Position numbers and translations under genes: made by a program | The notes under the pieces: generated by a model | What the model was told of the DNA's origin: nothing | The model's database searches: none | Seen by the model: only the letters and a program-made list of their open reading frames with translations | Assembly: GCA_025506515.1 (NCBI GenBank) | Contig: CM046444.1 | Span: 121,217,930-121,281,929 of the forward strand | Direction: 5' to 3' | Origin: Flaveria trinervia | Lineage: Eukaryota > Streptophyta > Magnoliopsida > Asterales > Asteraceae | Length of the DNA: 64,000 nt | In this document: positions 58,185-64,000 of the stretch, piece after piece | How positions within the stretch are numbered: position 1 is the stretch's first letter | Layout of the letters: the number at the start of each line of letters is the position of its first letter

Positions 58185-61100
58185 ACAAAAAGCTTAACAA
58201 AAAGCTGCAGTCTTGAAGTTTCTTGCCATTGTTTCAAGTTAAGTGTGATGATGCCAAGTTTTATTGAATTTGAATTTTTATCTTTGTGTTATATGTTATA
58301 TTGATATAGAGTTAGTGGTTTGTGACTTTGGTCCTTTAAACGATAATGTGTTGTAGCTTTGGGCTCTTATATAGTTTGGGCTTGACTCAATGGGCTAATG
58401 GGTCTGGTCTGGTTACGAGTTTTTTTTTCAGCCTGCATTATTAAATGGTTGTCAGTCATACATTAACAAGATTTAACGATATATATGCCAAATTTATAAA
58501 AGAAGCTTGATGTATTAGTTTTAAATTCAGTTTAAAGAAAACATGCTTCTAATCTTATGAAGATAAACATCACCATATACATGTCAGATATCATTAAGCT
58601 ACGAACAACTGATATCATTTAGCTACAAACATTTGTTAGATTTTGTTATATAATTAAGTAATTTAACCAATGGCTGAAATCAAATGGTATGTTAAAAGTT
58701 GTTGGAATGTCATTTAGTCATAATTTTTTTTGTTGACTTTCGTTCTAAGTTCTTCTATTTTTTTAAATCTTCATAACTTAACATACGATATTATTTTTTA
58801 ATAACAATTACACTACAAGAACAAACAAATTTTTTTATCTTTAAAAAATTATCAAATAAATAAATGTTAAAAAAATTACATCATTGTGTTTTTTTTTGTT
58901 TTTCATTGTCTTTTTTGGTTTTTCATTGTGTTTCCTAAACACAATTATGTTCTTTCAAAATAATGAGTTTTGAAAAACACAATAGTGAATTAACATCATT
59001 GTTTACTTCTAATATGTAAAACATGATGATAAAATACTAACTAAGTTATCTAATACTTTAAAAAACAACAATAAAATAACACAAATTGATATAAAACATA
59101 AGACATAACAATGCATGTGTAATTGTATATTACATTTGTGTTTTCTAAAATAATTAGTTTTGAAAAATATATTTATGAAATAAAATTATTGTGTACTTCA
59201 AATATAAAAACATAATGATAAAATAACAATAAAGTTATAGAATACATAAAATAACATGAAATATTCTAAAACGTAAAAGACAACTTTGATAAATAAGATA
59301 CGTTGACCAAATATATTAGACATAACGATTTAACGTATATGACACAATAATCAAAATTTCACACTTTTTAAAAACAATAAAATAACACATATAAAACCTA
59401 GAATCTTTATTAGGCTTTTTATATTAAATACATTTTAGTATAACTATACCCATCTAATTAAACTTGGTGCTAGGGCTTTTCAAATAGTTTTGACACTCGA
59501 AACTCGTTTAAACTTGTTCGAAAAAAGCTCGGATTTTGGCTCGGTTGTAAACAAACTAAGCAGCTTGGTTCTGTTTGAAAATGAACCGAGCACGAGTAAA
59601 GGTACGCTCGCTTGGTTTGGCTCAAATTATTTTTTTATTTAGTTTTATATGTTATATTTAGTTATTTACCTATTACCATTATTTTAATTAATTAGTAAAA
59701 CAGTCAACAACCCAAATGTAGAAACCCTACTCCTATAATTTTATAACCACATTATCACTTCACAAGTTAGCAATACCATCACCACTTCACCAACCGTTCC
59801 CCGTATTCTCCACCTCTCGCCGACCTCTGCACCCCGAATCCCCCACCTCCCTGTCGACCGTCGACCACCTGCAATAATCGACCTCGCAAGTCGCATCCCT
59901 GTCTCCGACAGTCTGACCCGCATCCCCGGCTTTGAACTCCGATGTCCGACCTTGTTCGGGTGTTTCTAATTGTGATATCTTGAGGTTAGATTTTTCTTTA
60001 ATGCCTTGGTTCTGAAAAAACATTTACATAAGCATTAGGGAAGATACTAGGGTGGTTATCACCATTGATACATAATATGATGAAATGACAAAATGATATA
60101 AGCTTTGAATATCATAAGCATTGGGGAAGATACTATCTTGACGTAGTTTATCTGGTTTAGATTGATATTAGTTTATCTAATTTAGTTTGATTTTATTTGT
60201 ACTCTGTTGAATTTGGGTTGGAACTTTTAAGTTGAAACTCTTGAATAAATTATTAGTTTTGTTTTAAATTGTAACACGAAACCGAGCGCTCGGTTAATTA
60301 AAACCAAACTGAATTCGAGCATTAACTTTGCACTTGAATTTGTAAATCCAAACCGAGCTAAGCCGCTCGGGTTGAAAGTGAACCGAGTTCGAACATAACT
60401 GCATTAGGTTTGATTCGATCCGTGAACAGTCCTACTCGAAGCCGGATTTAGCTTGAAACTTCATTTGTTACAAGCAAAGGAATCTAATGTTTTAAATAAG
60501 GTAAACTATAAAATTAATTTATTGACACGAGATTAGTTGTCATGGGTCAAGCATTTTGCATGTGCTGGGAGCTGGTGTGAATATTTGACAAACCTTACAT
60601 GACATTCACGAGTAAAAGGTTTATTCTAAATGGACTTTGGTCAGTTCTGTATCAACACGTGAACACTTATAGCGAGACAATTGTAGCGACAGTGTCAAAT
60701 TTTTTTTGGTGGTCGGAAATTATTAAATAATCGTTTCTCTATCGGTAATATAAATTTTTTTCTGATATAGGTTGCATAATTTTAGTTAAATAATCAAACA
60801 TTTAAGTAACTAATGAAATAGTAAATCAAATATATTAATAATAACTTAATAATCTAATACTTGATTAAAAAATAATCAAATAAAAAATAAATCTTAAAGA
60901 AAATGTTTAAAACAAACTCCTTAATTAAGAACTTTAGAAGTGGATAAATATTAGGGCGTGTAACCATGAACAGATGGGCAGTAGATGGTAGTGGTTCCGG
61001 TAACATTTTTGCTAAACAATCATTCCATCAAGGTTTAATTAGGTTAAATATTTTAATTGTTGGAGTAATGGAATGACTGCCTTAATCGTTGTAAATAGTT

Positions 61101-61889
61101 ACTGTGAGTGTTTGGAAATTAGATAGTATATGGGCAAACTTGTTTAATTCACTATATATAAGTTTCTAAGAGTTTTTAAAAGGGAAAATGTCACAGAATA
61201 GTAAACAAGTTTCAAAAGTGTTCTAATTTAATCACTCATGCATATTTTTCTCAAATTGGACCTCCAAACGATCAAATCGAGTCATTACCAAATTTTATAA
61301 TGACAAGAAAGTAATGATGGAAAAGACATTGAAGTTAGAATTTTAAATATATAAAATTATATTAAAAAATAAAAAAACATGTTAATTATGAAAAAAATAA
61401 AAAAAGTGCCTAAAATTTACGTCAACGTTCTATATCAGCTTGAAAAGATAGAAACAAATATTTTTTAACTGAATTCAAAAGTATAACATGCTAAAAATAT
61501 GTTATAACTTTTAATTTGTATAAAATACAAAAATGAGTTATCTAATTGAAACACTTTTAAAACTTGAGTTACTTAATTAGAACACTTTTGAAAGTTGGTT
61601 ATTATTTTACAAAGTTACCCATTTTTAAAACAAAGAGATTTAGTTTATAATAGTCCACATTTCTAAAACATTGAAATGAGTTTTCTTTAAGGACGATGTT
61701 AAACTTTGTTTAGGTTTGGTATCAAAGTTTCATAGAGTCGGTGTTAATATCTTTTATAGATTGGTCGGGTTTACACGTATATATGCTACAAAAACATGGG
61801 TTCGGATTACCCCCCTGAGACCAACATAGGTCCACCACTAACAGTTTGTATTCCGATTGACTTGATGGGTTCGTAGGTTGACACGTGTA

Positions 61890-61953
<64 letters not shown>

Positions 61954-64000
61954 ATATATTATATATATATATATATATAAAAGGTGACGTTCTATTGAGA
62001 ACCCTTGGTTATTGTAAGTATCATTTATCCTAATATAAACCATTGATTTAAATATTATGGCATGAGATGATGCCATATGTCTTACCTTTTTTTAATAGAA
62101 AAAGATAATTTAGACATTTTACATTCCAATCAAAAAATTAAATAATTCAGATTTAATATGGTGGTGACAAGTGTCACCACCAACCATTTTTTACTTCACC
62201 CCATTTTTTATTTTTTATAAAAAGTTTATCCTTTTTATTTTTATAACTTCTATAACTTTTTTATATATTGTTATATTTTTATAATAGTTATAGCATTAAA
62301 TTCGTCTAATTTTTCTCTTTAATTCCAATATAGTCTCGAAAATTTTTAAAATTTTTGTTTCCAACGTTACGTGTTACATTACTGTAAGTTGTAGATAAAT
62401 GTATGGTATGGATGTTATTTCAATGTTACAGTAATGTAACACAGTACAACATACTTAGTTACAATTATTTACATTATGTTAATTACAAGTTTATATTAAT
62501 AATAACTAAAAAACTAAAACAAAAGTCTATTTTTATTACATAAAACCTTAAAAGTCAAAATGATCTACTAGAACTTGCATGTGAATTACATCAAAGAAAA
62601 CAAAGTGTTAATGACATCATATGTAATTCATTACAGTGACTTGAATTGAAACAACATATATAAAAACTAAAAAAAATTAAACTTTAAATGAAACTTAATA
62701 TGATGCATCACAGGTGCCTTATAAAATTTATTATAAAAATTACACCACTAGATTCAACATATCTTTTTCTTTAATCCTATTATAATATTTCAAAAAATAT
62801 CACTCGTACATACTTACATTATGTTACAACCCATTTAGATCAACATGGCAACACAACCCATTTAACACCATGTTATAATCCATGTCATTTCACTTCATTT
62901 TGAAATAATGACTTCTTTCCATTTAATATTTCTCCTTTTCTATAACATATTGAGATTAATAAATGTTGAACAAATCATATTGTTTTATCTTATAAAAGAA
63001 TATATCTTCTTAATCTAATAAAAGAGTAAATAGAAGTGTCACATGTTATTATCACAATTTTTCTTATCAAAATTTTTCCGTCTCTCTCCTATTAAATAAT
63101 TACTTTAATTACTAATAATATTATTTTAATATTTTTTAATATTTAATAAATTAAGAAATAAATCTATTTATTAAGTTTATTTCTAAATAAATTAATACTT
63201 TTAAAAAATCAATTTTTTAAAAATAAAATAAGCAAATTTGGGAGTTGTAATAACAATTTTTTTAAAATGTATTTTTGTACTGTTTGTTTTAAAACAAGAT
63301 GTTTATTTAAAAAAGATAAAAAGTATATTTTAAAAAGTCGATATCACTGTTTTATTATTTATAGTTATTTTTCATACGTAATTTAAATTATATAATATTT
63401 TAAAAAATTATCATTATATTTAATAAATTTATTATATTAGTATTTTATTTATTTAATTCGTGTAATACAAATGTTTACTAAGCTAGTATATATATGATCG
63501 AAGTGTGAGTCAAAGATTGTAGAAGGTAGTGATGAAAAGCCACCTCGGGCGGAATGTGAGGCGTATAATTTTGAAAGGTGTTGGTTGAAAACAAAACATA
63601 ATAACAAACCCCACGCGACCCATGGCCCCATCATATCAAAAGTCAAACCACACAACACTCACCTCACCTCTATTACTATTATTTTGCACGTAATCACACA
63701 ATCTTTTAATCAATATTTAAACAGATTATCACTGATTAATTTAACGTTTTTAAAAAGTATATACAGGAAAGGTTATTTGCAAGAACATAAGTGTGTAGTA
63801 TAGTCATGATACCAACTTTTTAGAGTTAGTTTATATTATTCATGATTGAAAATGTATATTGTACTCCTAAAACAATTAGATTTATGTTTTTTTCTTCATA
63901 TGTACCTAGGGTAAACCTGAATTACATGAGATACTGATCGTTTTCTCGTATATGTAAAGATGGGGAGCAAAATGTAACGAGTGTGTGTTGGTAAGTGTTT
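58185..64000. other. Intergenic, right end of window
   Basis: AT-rich; no gene supported. 59471-60434 may be a worn hAT-like element (ends TAGGGCTTTTCA and, in reverse, TAGGACTGTTCA; the 8-bp flanks agree at only 5 positions) and contains a GC-richer patch at 59790-59950. 61889-61980 is a microsatellite, followed by a GTGACGTTCTATTGAGAACC start that looks like a repeat end. 63500-63800 has small open frames without features. Confidence 0.45.
61889..61980. repeat. (AT)n microsatellite with phase slips
   Basis: About 90 bp of alternating AT with three phase changes, similar to 49058-49167. Confidence 0.9.

Noticed and set aside
59741..60023. Arg/Gly-rich minus-strand frames
   Set aside because: Same reason: a GC-richer patch lacking stops, no domain, no splice or promoter context.
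1..64000. tRNA, rRNA, CRISPR arrays or bacterial operon signals
   Set aside because: None recognised; the only tRNA-like match is the retroelement primer site. The window is plant nuclear DNA.

Overview
The window is nuclear DNA from a flowering plant. Coding regions are split by GT-AG introns, intergenic DNA is long and AT-rich, plant-specific families are present (NPH3, WNK, CYB561-DOMON, exopolygalacturonase), and LTR and DNA transposons are abundant. It is probably a eudicot; I cannot name the species from sequence alone.

Layout. 1-833: 3' end of a DGCR14/ESS2 splicing-factor gene (+). 2664-3355: a hAT-like element. 5100-6222: a WNK11-like kinase (+) whose predicted 5'-UTR intron carries about three tandem copies of a 300-bp unit. 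8057-10530: an NPH3/BTB gene (+), convergent with a thymidine kinase gene (12061-11012, -). 14590-14012: a DOMON-only, AIR12-like gene (-). 15887-26361: a retrotransposon complex. It has a gag-protease-only Ty3/gypsy derivative (+, 16459-19343) beside a scrambled, partly inverted chromovirus (pol on -, 19595-25786), and the whole is bracketed by a directly repeated 0.57-kb host segment. 26903-30776: a hAT-like element and two copies of a 0.5-kb TIR element. 32016-33855: a complete CYB561-DOMON gene (+). 39608-40874: a foldback/Mutator-like palindrome with 9-bp target duplications. 41147-43960 (+) and 48232-46053 (-): two tail-to-tail exopolygalacturonase genes. 51252-51545: a small plant protein of unknown function. 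52532-53073: another hAT-like element. 56849-58184: a RhoGDI gene (+). The last 5.8 kb shows no gene.

The host genes are unrelated neighbours and do not form a cluster. The links are the two DOMON genes, which share a family, and the polygalacturonase pair, which is a local inverted duplication whose introns were later filled with different transposons. Four coding frameshifts were found in host genes, all at short homopolymer runs, so uncorrected long-read consensus errors must be excluded before any gene here is called a pseudogene. The least ordinary structures are the retroelement mosaic with joins at LTR termini or microhomologies, the triplicated WNK leader intron, and the foldback palindrome next to a polygalacturonase promoter.
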